A stretch of DNA of 64,000 nt, from contig NZ_JACXJA010000049.1 in the NCBI RefSeq assembly GCF_014705615.1, forward strand, positions 1 through 64,000, written 5' to 3'. Both the position numbers and the translations under genes were made by a program. Every line of letters begins with the position of its first letter. Within the stretch, counting starts at the first letter, position 1. Of the stretch, positions 15,792-24,104 are shown one piece after another. This stretch comes from Paenibacillus oceani. GTDB lineage: Bacteria > Bacillota > Bacilli > Paenibacillales > NBRC-103111. A model generated the notes under the pieces. The model saw nothing but the letters and a program-made list of their open reading frames with translations. It did not search any database and was not told the DNA's origin.

Positions 15792-17135
15792 TCACCCCGA
15801 TAAGCGCTCCGACGCCGTATCTATCCAATCTTCCACTTCATAATGCAGCACCTGGCGGCCGTCCGCCGTGAACGTCCGGTACGGAACTTCCCGGCCCCGG
15901 GCATCGACCTCGTGCCGGCCCAAGCCGCGGGAAATGCGGAACACGAAGGAAACGTCTCTCGGCACCTCGAACGTCCCCCCGTACCAGCCCTCGCGAAGAA
16001 GGGGCAGCTCGATGCCCGCGTACAGCTTATCTGCAGGCGGCGTGCCCTCCGGTACCTTCACGTACATCTCGACCGGAACCGTAGCGGGCACATGCGGGAC
16101 GACGGCGAGCTCGTGACAGGCTGTCACCGCAGAGCCGTTATACGTAATTTTCGTGCTTCCGGTCCGCTTGGGCAGCAGCTTGCCGTCCGCGCTCGCCTCG
16201 ACGATCCCGGGATCGTCCGCTACATAATGCGCATTCAAGTCCGTGACCATAAACCCGCTGTCGTAATGGACGACCGGGTTCAGCGCACGCCTCGGCCCTT
16301 CCAGCCCGATGACGGCGGGGCCGTGCAGCTCCGCTCGGACCGGCTTGCCGATCCCGCCGAAAAAGTACAGCAGCGGAGCATGGACACGGGCGGCCCAATC
16401 CCTCTGGGAATGCCCCGAGCCGATGGCCACATGGAACATGAGATCGACTCCCGGCTGGAAGCCCGCCCGGATCAGAGTATCGGCGACATGCCGCACATGT
16501 TTTTCCATGACGGTATAACCTTCGGAATCGCCCACGTCCATCCATATTTTCAAATCCTGCTTCTCCGTATATACCCGGCTTAACCAGCGTTCCTCCATCG
16601 TCGCCGGATCGACGCTTACGAAGAACGGACATAATGCGCCGATCATGCCGAACGTATCCGGATGCCGGAACCCGATATTGTACGAAACCAGCCCGCCGGC
16701 GGACGATCCCATCAGAGCGGTATGCTCCTTGTCCGGCAAAGTGCGGTATTTCCTGTCGATAAAAGGCTTCACTTCGCGCAGCAGGAACAACTCGTACAGC
16801 TCGCCCTGGTTCGTCATCCCGAACACGTCATGCCCGTCCGGGCTTGCATGCATATATTCGGCGATGCGCGCATCCTCGACATGGGCGACCGCAACCACGA
16901 TAATTTCGCGCATGCGTCCTTCCGCAACGAGCCGATCCACCGTAAGATGAACGTCCCACGACTCGCCCTTCCGGTCTTTGTGGAAGACGTGCTGGCCGTC
17001 GTGCATATACAAAACCGGATAACGCGCATCCGGATCGCTATCATAACTCGGGGGCAAATAGACGAACAATTCGCGATTGTTGTTTAAAATAGCGGAATGA
17101 AACGATTCGAATGCGATCAACCGCGATGAATTCAC
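15792..17135 (-). CDS. Putative esterase (Fes/CE1-like alpha/beta hydrolase), paralogue 1
   Basis: A GTG start at 17135 is preceded by AGGAGG at 8-9 nt; upstream codons in frame lack a site. 447 residues, no signal peptide. The esterase part (about 8-275) has RELFVYLPPSYDSDP, VLYMHDGQHVFH and an intact GSSAGG nucleophile elbow. SGHSQRDW gives the histidine. A Big_2-like segment follows (DPGIVEASADGKLLPKRTG), then about 90 residues resembling an early-set sandwich (PREVSFVFRIS..VDARGREVPYRT), like carbohydrate-binding folds in esterase and amylase proteins. Paralogous to the next gene over its first half. Read together with the LacI gene 25 nt upstream. Confidence 0.75.
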   Translation of the reverse strand: MNSSRLIAFESFHSAILNNNRELFVYLPPSYDSDPDARYPVLYMHDGQHVFHKDRKGESWDVHLTVDRLVAEGRMREIIVVAVAHVEDARIAEYMHASPDGHDVFGMTNQGELYELFLLREVKPFIDRKYRTLPDKEHTALMGSSAGGLVSYNIGFRHPDTFGMIGALCPFFVSVDPATMEERWLSRVYTEKQDLKIWMDVGDSEGYTVMEKHVRHVADTLIRAGFQPGVDLMFHVAIGSGHSQRDWAARVHAPLLYFFGGIGKPVRAELHGPAVIGLEGPRRALNPVVHYDSGFMVTDLNAHYVADDPGIVEASADGKLLPKRTGSTKITYNGSAVTACHELAVVPHVPATVPVEMYVKVPEGTPPADKLYAGIELPLLREGWYGGTFEVPRDVSFVFRISRGLGRHEVDARGREVPYRTFTADGRQVLHYEVEDWIDTASERLSG

Positions 17136-17160
17136 TTGGTGCCTTCCTCCTGTCCTTGTC

Positions 17161-18075
17161 TTACGAGATAACGGGCAAATAAAGGAACTTCTCCGGACTG
17201 CTGTGATCCGCATCGTGAATGTTGCGGTCCATCATATCCACAATCCGCTTGTAATCGCTTAGATCGAACGTTACCTTGGCGATCCGCTCCGCCAGCATTT
17301 CCGGACAATCGCTTGTGCATACAGCGACGATCCGGTCATGAGTCCGCACTGCCTCGCCTGCCAAAAATTCGTTGACGACGATTCCCGGACAGCCAGGGTA
17401 CTTGGCCAAAAAAGCGTTCAGCCCTTCGGGCCCCTCATACACGTGAATCCGTTCCTCGTCCATACCCGACAGCCGCTTGATTTGCCCGACAAGTTGCGAA
17501 TCGTTATATCCGTCCATCACGAGGAAATGCGGCTCTTCGCCAAGTTTCTCCCGCGCGGACCGGAAGCCGGCCGCGAAGTCGGGAAGCACTTTATGGAAGA
17601 TCGTATCTTCGATATGGCTGTCGATCGCAAAGACGGGAATGCCGAATCCGAAGTAGCGGGAGATGGTCGCAAACCGCTCCTGGTCCACATTCATCAGAAA
17701 CACCCCGTCCAGATTCCGCTCCCGGATCATGTCATAGGACGGAGCGTCCCCTTCGATCTGCATGAAGATCGTATGGTAGCCGAGCTGGCCGCACAGCCGT
17801 TCGATCCGGTATAACGTTTTGACGTACTTCAGCTCCGACCAGCGGTGGGGCTGTAAATCTTTGAACAATAAAATCCCGATCAGCCCGGTTTTCTGCAGCT
17901 TCAGCGAACGGGCGCTCCGGTTCGTCACATACTGGAGCTGCTGGGCGATTTTCAATACTTTAACCCGTGTCTCGTCGGAGATCGATTGGGTTTTGACGTC
18001 GTTCAAAATATAGGAGACGGTGGCAATCGACACGTTGGCCGCCTTAGCAATATCTTTGATAGTCGCTTTTTTCAT
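17161..18075 (-). CDS. LacI-family regulator of the maltodextrin operon
   Basis: 304 residues. The N-terminal helix-turn-helix is intact: ATIKDIAKAANVSIATVSYI, with LNDVKT and a hinge containing VTNRSARSLK. The rest is a periplasmic-binding-like sensor (QKTGLIGILLFKD.., NLDGVFLMN), somewhat shorter than the usual 330-340 residues; the final inducer-lobe strands look clipped. It lies inside the operon between the GH13 and esterase genes. LacI-type operators lie just upstream of its start (18094-18110) and at the operon promoter (23446-23496), so it probably represses the operon and itself. The inducer is presumably maltose or a maltodextrin (inference). Confidence 0.85.
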   Translation of the reverse strand: MKKATIKDIAKAANVSIATVSYILNDVKTQSISDETRVKVLKIAQQLQYVTNRSARSLKLQKTGLIGILLFKDLQPHRWSELKYVKTLYRIERLCGQLGYHTIFMQIEGDAPSYDMIRERNLDGVFLMNVDQERFATISRYFGFGIPVFAIDSHIEDTIFHKVLPDFAAGFRSAREKLGEEPHFLVMDGYNDSQLVGQIKRLSGMDEERIHVYEGPEGLNAFLAKYPGCPGIVVNEFLAGEAVRTHDRIVAVCTSDCPEMLAERIAKVTFDLSDYKRIVDMMDRNIHDADHSSPEKFLYLPVIS

Positions 18076-18093
18076 CTCAAATCTGCCGCCTTT

Positions 18094-18110
18094 GCTTAAA
18101 CGTTTCAGTC
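18094..18110 (-). promoter_or_regulatory. LacI-type operator-like site before the regulator gene
   Basis: GCTTAAACGTTTCAGTC shares the CTTAAACGTTTCAG core with the two sites upstream of the binding-protein gene. It lies 19 nt before the regulator start, in the 61-nt gap after the GH13 gene, suggesting an internal regulated promoter or roadblock. Confidence 0.6.
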
Positions 18111-18136
18111 GATTTAATCACACGCCATCCGATTTG

Positions 18137-19885
18137 TCAATCGCTCCCGGACGCCGCGATCAGTACGTGCCAGCCGAACGGAGGCAAGGTGACGTTCGCC
18201 TCCTTCTCCGCGATCTGAACGACGCCGTTCCCCCACACCGGAACGGGCGAAAAGCGCGGCTCGACGGCGAACACGAGATGAGCCGGAGCGGCGTCATGAT
18301 TGAAGCACACGTACACGTCCCCGCTGGCATGAGTTCTCCGCACGACCAATTGGCGGCCCCGGGCATACAGCCAGTCGAACGAGCCTTCCTGCAGGGCGGG
18401 GTGCGACTTGCGCAGCGAGACGAGGCGGCGGTAAAAGTCGAGTAGCTGTGCGTTTTGCCACTGCGGGTCCCATACCATCGGCCTCCGGCAGTCCGGGTCG
18501 GGCCCTCCCTGCATTCCCGTCTCGTCACCGTAATACACGCACGGCGTCCCAGGCAGTATAAATTGAAACAGCGCGGCCTGTTTCCCTTTCCGCTCGTCCC
18601 CGGCGACCGTAAGCAGCCTCGGCGTATCGTGGCTTCCGACGATATTAAAAGCCGCCTCGTTCACTTGCTGCGGATAGCCGGCCAGCAGCCGGTTGATCCG
18701 ATCCGCTAACGTCTCGGCATCGATCTCGCCTTTGGCAAAAAACTGCAGCACCGCCTCCGTCGCCGGATAGTTCATCACCGCATCGAACTGGTCGCCTCTC
18801 AGCCACGGCATCGCATCGTGCCAGATTTCCCCCAGAATATACAGATCCGGCTTCAACGACTTCAACGTCTTGCGGAACTGCCGCCAAAACCCGTGGTCGA
18901 CCTCGTTCGCCACGTCCAGTCTCCATCCGTCGATATCGCACTCCTTGACCCAATACTGCGCCACGTCCAGCAAATAATCGCGCACTTGCGGATGAGCCGT
19001 ATTCAGCTTCGGCATGTGCGATTCGAAGGCGAAGCAGCGATAGGACGGCCGCGGCTCCCTCGTCAGCGGATATTCGTCGATATGGAACCAGTCGCGGTAA
19101 GCCGACGCCTCCCCCTTCTCCAGCACGTCCTGAAAAGGCGCAAACCAAAAGCCGCTATGGTTGAACACCGCATCGAGGACGACGCGAATGCCGCGTTCGT
19201 GGAACGCCTGCACCAGCCGTTTCAGCAGCTTGGCGTCTCCAAAATGGGGGTCTATACGCAGATAATCCGACGTATCGTACTTGTGGTTCGTACGCGCCTC
19301 GAAGAGCGGAGTAAAATAGACCGCGTTGACGCCGAGCGACTGGATATAATCGATCCGGTCCAGCACCCCTTGCAGATCGCCGCCGTAATAATCGTGCGGT
19401 CCCGGATCGTCCTGATCCCAAGGACGGACGCCTGCCGGATCGTTCGCCAGATCACCATTCGCAAACCGTTCGGGGAATATTTGATAAAAAACGGCCCGCT
19501 TGACCCACTCCGGCGGCTTCAACACCTCGCTCGGCCACAGAAACGGGTAGTCGAAGCAGGACAGCGGATCTTGCGGCTTCCGCTCCGAGAAGCCCTGCTC
19601 CGTATACCACAGCTTCCTGCTGCCGGACGCCAGCTCGAACGCATAGCGGAGCCGGCCGTACGGAGGCGTCAGCTCGGCCTGCCAATAATCGAACAGCTCG
19701 TCGCTGGCGATCTTGTGCAGATGTTTCTCCTTCGCGGTATGTTCCCAATCGTATTTGTCTCCGTATAAAGCTTTGACAGTCCGCAGATCGCCTTTTTTGG
19801 CGCGCAGCCGAATGTGGACCGTCCGGTCGTCATAGGCGTAACAATAACTGTCCGTCGACCTGTGATAGATCGCTTCGACGTGCAT
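18137..19885 (-). CDS. Neopullulanase / cyclomaltodextrinase (GH13_20-type)
   Basis: Start at 19885 after GGGGGAG, 6 nt away. 582 residues, no signal peptide, the usual size for a cytoplasmic neopullulanase. Residues about 1-115 match the CBM34-like N-domain of this subfamily. Catalytic regions in order: GIRVVLDAVFNHSGFWF (region I), MPKLNT (region V, the neopullulanase-type fifth motif), DGWRLDVANEVDHGFW (nucleophile Asp), YILGEIWHDA (acid/base Glu) and VGSHDTPR (third Asp). All three acidic residues are present. It should cut maltodextrins, cyclodextrins or pullulan taken up by the importer encoded just upstream, giving maltose and glucose. Confidence 0.9.
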   Translation of the reverse strand: MHVEAIYHRSTDSYCYAYDDRTVHIRLRAKKGDLRTVKALYGDKYDWEHTAKEKHLHKIASDELFDYWQAELTPPYGRLRYAFELASGSRKLWYTEQGFSERKPQDPLSCFDYPFLWPSEVLKPPEWVKRAVFYQIFPERFANGDLANDPAGVRPWDQDDPGPHDYYGGDLQGVLDRIDYIQSLGVNAVYFTPLFEARTNHKYDTSDYLRIDPHFGDAKLLKRLVQAFHERGIRVVLDAVFNHSGFWFAPFQDVLEKGEASAYRDWFHIDEYPLTREPRPSYRCFAFESHMPKLNTAHPQVRDYLLDVAQYWVKECDIDGWRLDVANEVDHGFWRQFRKTLKSLKPDLYILGEIWHDAMPWLRGDQFDAVMNYPATEAVLQFFAKGEIDAETLADRINRLLAGYPQQVNEAAFNIVGSHDTPRLLTVAGDERKGKQAALFQFILPGTPCVYYGDETGMQGGPDPDCRRPMVWDPQWQNAQLLDFYRRLVSLRKSHPALQEGSFDWLYARGRQLVVRRTHASGDVYVCFNHDAAPAHLVFAVEPRFSPVPVWGNGVVQIAEKEANVTLPPFGWHVLIAASGSD

Positions 19886-19919
19886 GGCGCACTCCCCCAT
19901 CCTCCAAATACCGGCTTCG

Positions 19920-20798
19920 TCAGCCTTTGTCGGCGCCGGCCGCGAGCCCGCCGATCAAATATTTCTGAAAATACATGTACAGCAGCGTAATCGGCAATGC
20001 GACAAGCACGGCCCCGGCGGCAAATACGGTAAAACTGGAATTCGTCTCGTTGGCGACCATATTGTACAGCCCCTGGGCCAGCGTCATCTTCTCCGACGAC
20101 CTCAAGACGATTTGCGGCAAGATGAAATCCATGAACGGCGTAATAAAGCTGTTCAGCGCCACAAACGTCACGGCAGGCAGCGACAAGGGGACAATAATTT
20201 TGAAAAACGTGTCCTTATGGGTAGCGCCGTCCAGAAAAGCCGCTTCCTCCAGGTTGCGCGGGATCGTATCGAAATGGCCCTTCATCACCCACGTTCCCAT
20301 CGAGACGGCCCCTCCGGCGTATATGAGCACGATGCCCAGATGCGTATCGAGCATTTTCGTTTGCAGCAGCAGCACGAAAATCGCCATGATCGACAAGAAG
20401 CCCGGGAACATTTGCAAGACGAGCAAGGTCATGAGTCCTTGCTTCCTGCCCTTGAAGCGGAAACGGGAGAAGGCATAAGCCGTTATCGCCACCAATGCCG
20501 TCGACAAGACGGCGTTGCACACCGCGATCTTGATCGTATTGCCGTACCACAGCACAAAATCGGTATCGCCGATCAGCTCGGCATAATGGCCGAACGTCGG
20601 ATTCGCCGGGAACATGCTGCTGACCAGTAGTCCGGTGCCGGGATTCAGCGACGTCCCGATCACCCATACGATCGGATATACGATCGCCGCGAGCAGCAGT
20701 GCGAACACCGCGTAGATGCCGGTTAAGATCAGCTTCTCCCGGAACTTCGCCGAATTTGCGCGTATTCCGTCACGTCCATTGTTTTTCAGCTTCGACAT
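19920..20798 (-). CDS. mdxG: Maltodextrin ABC transporter permease, MalG type
   Basis: 292 residues with six membrane segments (first about 24-44). The cytoplasmic EAA loop reads EEAAFLDGATHKDTFFKIIV..PL, the docking site for the ATPase. The C-terminal tail is LIGGLAAGADKG, as in MalG/GanQ-type proteins. Its ATG directly abuts the stop of the preceding permease gene, so the two are coupled. No ATPase gene is in the window; such importers in Firmicutes commonly share an MsmX-type ATPase encoded elsewhere (established for Bacillus). Confidence 0.9.
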   Translation of the reverse strand: MSKLKNNGRDGIRANSAKFREKLILTGIYAVFALLLAAIVYPIVWVIGTSLNPGTGLLVSSMFPANPTFGHYAELIGDTDFVLWYGNTIKIAVCNAVLSTALVAITAYAFSRFRFKGRKQGLMTLLVLQMFPGFLSIMAIFVLLLQTKMLDTHLGIVLIYAGGAVSMGTWVMKGHFDTIPRNLEEAAFLDGATHKDTFFKIIVPLSLPAVTFVALNSFITPFMDFILPQIVLRSSEKMTLAQGLYNMVANETNSSFTVFAAGAVLVALPITLLYMYFQKYLIGGLAAGADKG

Positions 20799-22115
20799 TC
20801 AGACCAAATCCTCTTCTCGGGTAGACTTCATCCGCCTGTAATTCCATAACGAGAAAGCCGCGATAAACACAAACATAATAATGGAGACGGCCGAGGCCAT
20901 GTTGAACTGGCTCTGGTTCAGCGTCATCTTGTAAATCCACGAAATCAATATATCGGTGCTCCCCGCATAGTAATAGCCGGGATGGTCCGGACCGCCGTCC
21001 GTCAGCAAGTAAATCAGGTTGAAGTTGTTGAAATTAAACGCGAACTGCATAATGAGAATCGGCGCGGTAGCCGCCAGCACGAGCGGCAGCGTAATGCCGA
21101 CGAACTTCTGCCGTCCCGACGCCCCATCCACTTCCGCCGCTTCGTACAAATCGCGGGGCAGCGTCGTCAGCACTCCCGACATCAGAGCCATCAGAAACGG
21201 AGTCGAAAACCACAGGTTGACCAGCACGATCGTCACTTTCGCCATCAGCGGGTCGGATAGCCACGGAACAGCCGGGATACCCAGCTTCATCAGCATATCG
21301 TTTACCGGGCCGAACGACCCGTTGAGTAACACCCGGAACACGAGAATCGAGATAAATTGCGGCACCGCCCAAGGCAAAATGAACATGGTTCTCCAAAACC
21401 GCTTGAACCGGATGCCCGGGTAATTCACCATCAGCGCCAGCAGCAGCCCGCCGAAAAACACCGATACGGTCGAAGCGGCGGCCCAAGCGATGTTCCAGAC
21501 GGATATGCCGAGAAAGGTCGAGCGCCAAGCTTCCTGCGTGAACAAATCGGTGAACGTCCGCAGCCCTACCCAGTCCACCAGCGCCCGGTCGGGAATATGG
21601 GCGGGAGCGGAATAATTCGTAAAGGCGATCAGCACGTTAAACGTCAGCGGTATGACGGTGACGAACAGCGCGAAGCCGCAGGCGGGCAGCAAGAGCAAAT
21701 AAGGCAGATGCCGGAACTTCGCCGTCCGGAACGAATCGATAAGACCGGGAACGCGCCGTCCTTCGTCACGAAGCTCCCCGTTTTTGCGGGCGTCATAAAT
21801 ATTCAGCGCATAAAAGCCGACGAACAGCAGGACGATGACAAGCGTGATGAGACCGCCTATCAGCAGGAAGATGGAATGGTCGCCTTGAACGATTTTGCCT
21901 CCGACGATGCGGGTAGGCGCTTTCCCCAGCGTAATCAGTCCGGCAATTCCTTTGAAAGCGATCGGATAATAAGTCCAGAACAACAGCTGCGCCGCCGTCA
22001 TGAACAGCAGGCCTTTGCCGTATTGCCTGTTGTACAGCTGACCGAGCCCGATCAGCAGCGCGGATAATAAGCCAGCCTTCGTCCGGTACCGCCCGGCTCC
22101 TTGTGTCAAGTTCAT
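20799..22115 (-). CDS. mdxF: Maltodextrin ABC transporter permease, MalF type
   Basis: The ATG at 22115 has AAGGCGG 8 nt upstream and lies 13 nt after the binding-protein stop; codons up to 22172 belong to that overlap. 438 residues, about eight membrane segments. The N-terminal part has the extra helices and the cytoplasmic KNGELRDEGRR stretch typical of MalF/MdxF. The core permease has YEAAEVDGASGRQKFVGITL, the EAA loop. It forms the channel with the MalG-type partner. Confidence 0.9.
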   Translation of the reverse strand: MNLTQGAGRYRTKAGLLSALLIGLGQLYNRQYGKGLLFMTAAQLLFWTYYPIAFKGIAGLITLGKAPTRIVGGKIVQGDHSIFLLIGGLITLVIVLLFVGFYALNIYDARKNGELRDEGRRVPGLIDSFRTAKFRHLPYLLLLPACGFALFVTVIPLTFNVLIAFTNYSAPAHIPDRALVDWVGLRTFTDLFTQEAWRSTFLGISVWNIAWAAASTVSVFFGGLLLALMVNYPGIRFKRFWRTMFILPWAVPQFISILVFRVLLNGSFGPVNDMLMKLGIPAVPWLSDPLMAKVTIVLVNLWFSTPFLMALMSGVLTTLPRDLYEAAEVDGASGRQKFVGITLPLVLAATAPILIMQFAFNFNNFNLIYLLTDGGPDHPGYYYAGSTDILISWIYKMTLNQSQFNMASAVSIIMFVFIAAFSLWNYRRMKSTREEDLV

Positions 22116-22128
22116 ACGTGTAACCGCC

Positions 22129-23427
22129 TTACTTCGTCGTCTTGATTGCTGTTTTGATCTGCTCGACCGCATTGTTCAGAGCGATGCGCGGGTCCTGATT
22201 GGAGTTCCAGAGCGAGGAAAGCGCAGCGCCCGCCGGCACCCATACGTTGCCCATTTCCGGAATCGACGGCATCGGAGTGGAGTATTTCGCCTGCTCCAGG
22301 AAAGCCGAAGCGTTCGCGTCCTGGGTAAGAATCGGATCTTCCATCATATCTTTTCTCGGCGGCAATTGCTTGGTCATCTCGAACCGTTTCGTCAGATTCG
22401 GCTTGTTCGTCGCATAACTCGCAAACAGCTTGGCCGCAGCCGGATATTTCGTATACGAATTGACGTACAAGCCGCGGATGCCGGAGAAGCTGATCGGGTG
22501 CTGGCCGTTCGGCAGCAGCGGCAGCGGAGCGACGCCGTATTGGAAGTTGACCTGGGTCAGGCTCGATTGCAGCCACGGCCCGTTAATAACCGCCGCCGTT
22601 TTCCCTTCCTGGAAAAAGCCCGTAATGATATTGTCGTTGATGTCGTTCGTATTTAACGGCAAAATCTGCTTAAGCGATTGGATATAGGATGCGCCTTCGA
22701 CCGCTTTTTCATTGTTCAGCCCGATATCGCCCGCATCGGTTCCTTTGCTCCCGAACACGTAACCGCCGTAACCGGCCAGGAACGAGTAAGACTGGTACAA
22801 TTGGCCGACGTTCCACATGAAGGCGTATTTTTTGTTTTTCGGGTCGTTGTACCCGGCGGCGAACTTGACGATATCTTCGTACGTTTTCGGAGGGGCCGCC
22901 ATCAGGCTTTTGTTGTAATACAGCGCGTACGTATCGATGGCCGTCGGAAATCCGTACAAAGTCCCTTTGTTGCTCACCCCGTCGATGGCCGACTCCATGT
23001 ATTCGCCCCTCGCCGCCTCATCGAATACGTCGTTTTGCAAAACAAGCCCGGCCAGCACGGCATTCCCCAATTGATCGTGCGGAGCGGCGAATACGTCAGC
23101 CCCGAGGCCGGCCGGACCGTCCGTCGTCAGCTTTTTCACCGAGTCGATCGCGGGTACGGGCTCCACCTTCACCTTGACCCCGTATTCTTTCTCGAATTGC
23201 TCTGCGATCGCTTTCAAATAGTCCAGCTCCGGGCCCTTCGATTCCCATACGAGCAGTTGCGCTCCCGCCTCCGGTTTCAACCCACCCTCCCGCTTGACGG
23301 TTTCGTCCGCAGGACGGCTTTGCCCTTGATCCGCCGGCGGGCTGGCCTTGCTGCCGCAGGCGGCCAAAAGCGCAAGGCTGGAAATAACGGCGACCGAGGT
23401 GAAAAGATGCAATCGTTTGAACAACAT
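22129..23427 (-). CDS. mdxE: Maltodextrin-binding lipoprotein, MalE/MdxE type
   Basis: 432 residues. Signal peptide with lipobox LALLAACGS (Cys about residue 25), so anchored outside the membrane. Family-1 maltose-binding features: LLVWESKGPELDYLKAIAEQ, KVKVEPVPAIDSVKKLTTDG, AVINGPWLQSSL and the closing NNAVEQIKTAIK. GGGGG with AAACGT precedes the ATG. First gene of the operon (binding protein, two permeases, GH13, LacI, two esterases); its promoter region carries two LacI-type operators. The ligand is assigned from the neighbouring GH13 enzyme and overall similarity to MalE, so other alpha-glucans remain possible. Confidence 0.9.
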   Translation of the reverse strand: MLFKRLHLFTSVAVISSLALLAACGSKASPPADQGQSRPADETVKREGGLKPEAGAQLLVWESKGPELDYLKAIAEQFEKEYGVKVKVEPVPAIDSVKKLTTDGPAGLGADVFAAPHDQLGNAVLAGLVLQNDVFDEAARGEYMESAIDGVSNKGTLYGFPTAIDTYALYYNKSLMAAPPKTYEDIVKFAAGYNDPKNKKYAFMWNVGQLYQSYSFLAGYGGYVFGSKGTDAGDIGLNNEKAVEGASYIQSLKQILPLNTNDINDNIITGFFQEGKTAAVINGPWLQSSLTQVNFQYGVAPLPLLPNGQHPISFSGIRGLYVNSYTKYPAAAKLFASYATNKPNLTKRFEMTKQLPPRKDMMEDPILTQDANASAFLEQAKYSTPMPSIPEMGNVWVPAGAALSSLWNSNQDPRIALNNAVEQIKTAIKTTK

Positions 23428-23445
23428 ACGTTTCCCCCTTGTTTA

Positions 23446-23496
23446 TCATACTTAATCGTTTAAGTGAAGTTGGTACTGAAACGTTTAAGTATTAAT
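23446..23496 (-). promoter_or_regulatory. Two LacI-type operators of the maltodextrin operon
   Basis: ACTTAAACGATTAAGT (minus strand, centre about 23457) and ACTTAAACGTTTCAGT (centre about 23482) are imperfect palindromes 25 bp apart, just upstream of the ribosome binding site. Both match the site before the regulator gene. A TATGAT lies at the edge of the first site, so a repressor there would block transcription. No clear -35 found. Confidence 0.65.
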
Positions 23497-23629
23497 TTGC
23501 CCCTATCTTATCGCGCTCTAACGGGAAAGTCAATGGAAAATAAAGGGGGATGCGCCGCAGTTGGCTTTGCTTTCGGACAGTAAGCGTCCCGCTTGGCTGA
23601 ACCCGAGTATACATGCCGGTTCCCAAACG

Positions 23630-23823
23630 AATTAAGAGTCTTTTGCACCCGCTATTTCCGGCAGATTGGGCAGAATGAAGCGAATAAAGGCGGTTTGCAC
23701 CTCTTATTCCAACCATCTGACGGGGTCTGCGCCCTATTCGCGGATTATAGCAGCTTCAAACCGCTCTTATTTCCCCATTCAAGCTGGTTTCGGACCAAAT
23801 AAAGGGTACAAACCGCTCTTAAT
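23630..23823. repeat. Four-palindrome intergenic element, locus A (AATAAAGG/CTCTTATT core)
   Basis: Four 26-bp imperfect palindromes with AATAAAGG...CTCTTATT ends and a shared inner GCACC or CAAACC. Centres at 23643.5, 23695.5, 23758.5 and 23810.5, spacing 52, 63 and 52. First copy is the most degenerate. Short open frames running through it look like by-products of the repeat. Confidence 0.8.
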
Positions 23824-23994
23824 CGGCTCTCGGCTCTTCCCCGTCCATGAGCAGGGAAGTACAAGGCCACACGCCCGCCGCTCTCCCGTGATATATGCCC
23901 GCTGCCGCGTAAGCGGCTAGCGCCTTATTGCAAGCAAAACATGCCCATCCCAGCCCAGCTTCGCTGCACCCTTATCCGTTTTGACCTCTACTAG

Positions 23995-24026
23995 AAAAGG
24001 CAGCCTATCGTTTAGGATAAGCTGCC
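23995..24026 (-). terminator. Rho-independent terminator
   Basis: Minus-strand stem GGCAGCTTAT with ATAGGCTGCC, eight-nt loop, then TTTT. It ends the dehydrogenase/lyase/binding-protein operon. Confidence 0.8.
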
Positions 24027-24104
24027 AGCCGTATTTTCATTCACAGGATCGAATCCCTTGCCAGGTTCATCCTATCGGCTTTCGCACTTCAAGCCGTCGC
24101 TTGC

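Noticed and set aside
23593-23920. Two short plus-strand frames in repeat locus A
   Set aside because: Made of palindrome text; no ribosome site. Such frames are probably annotated by mistake in repeats of this kind.
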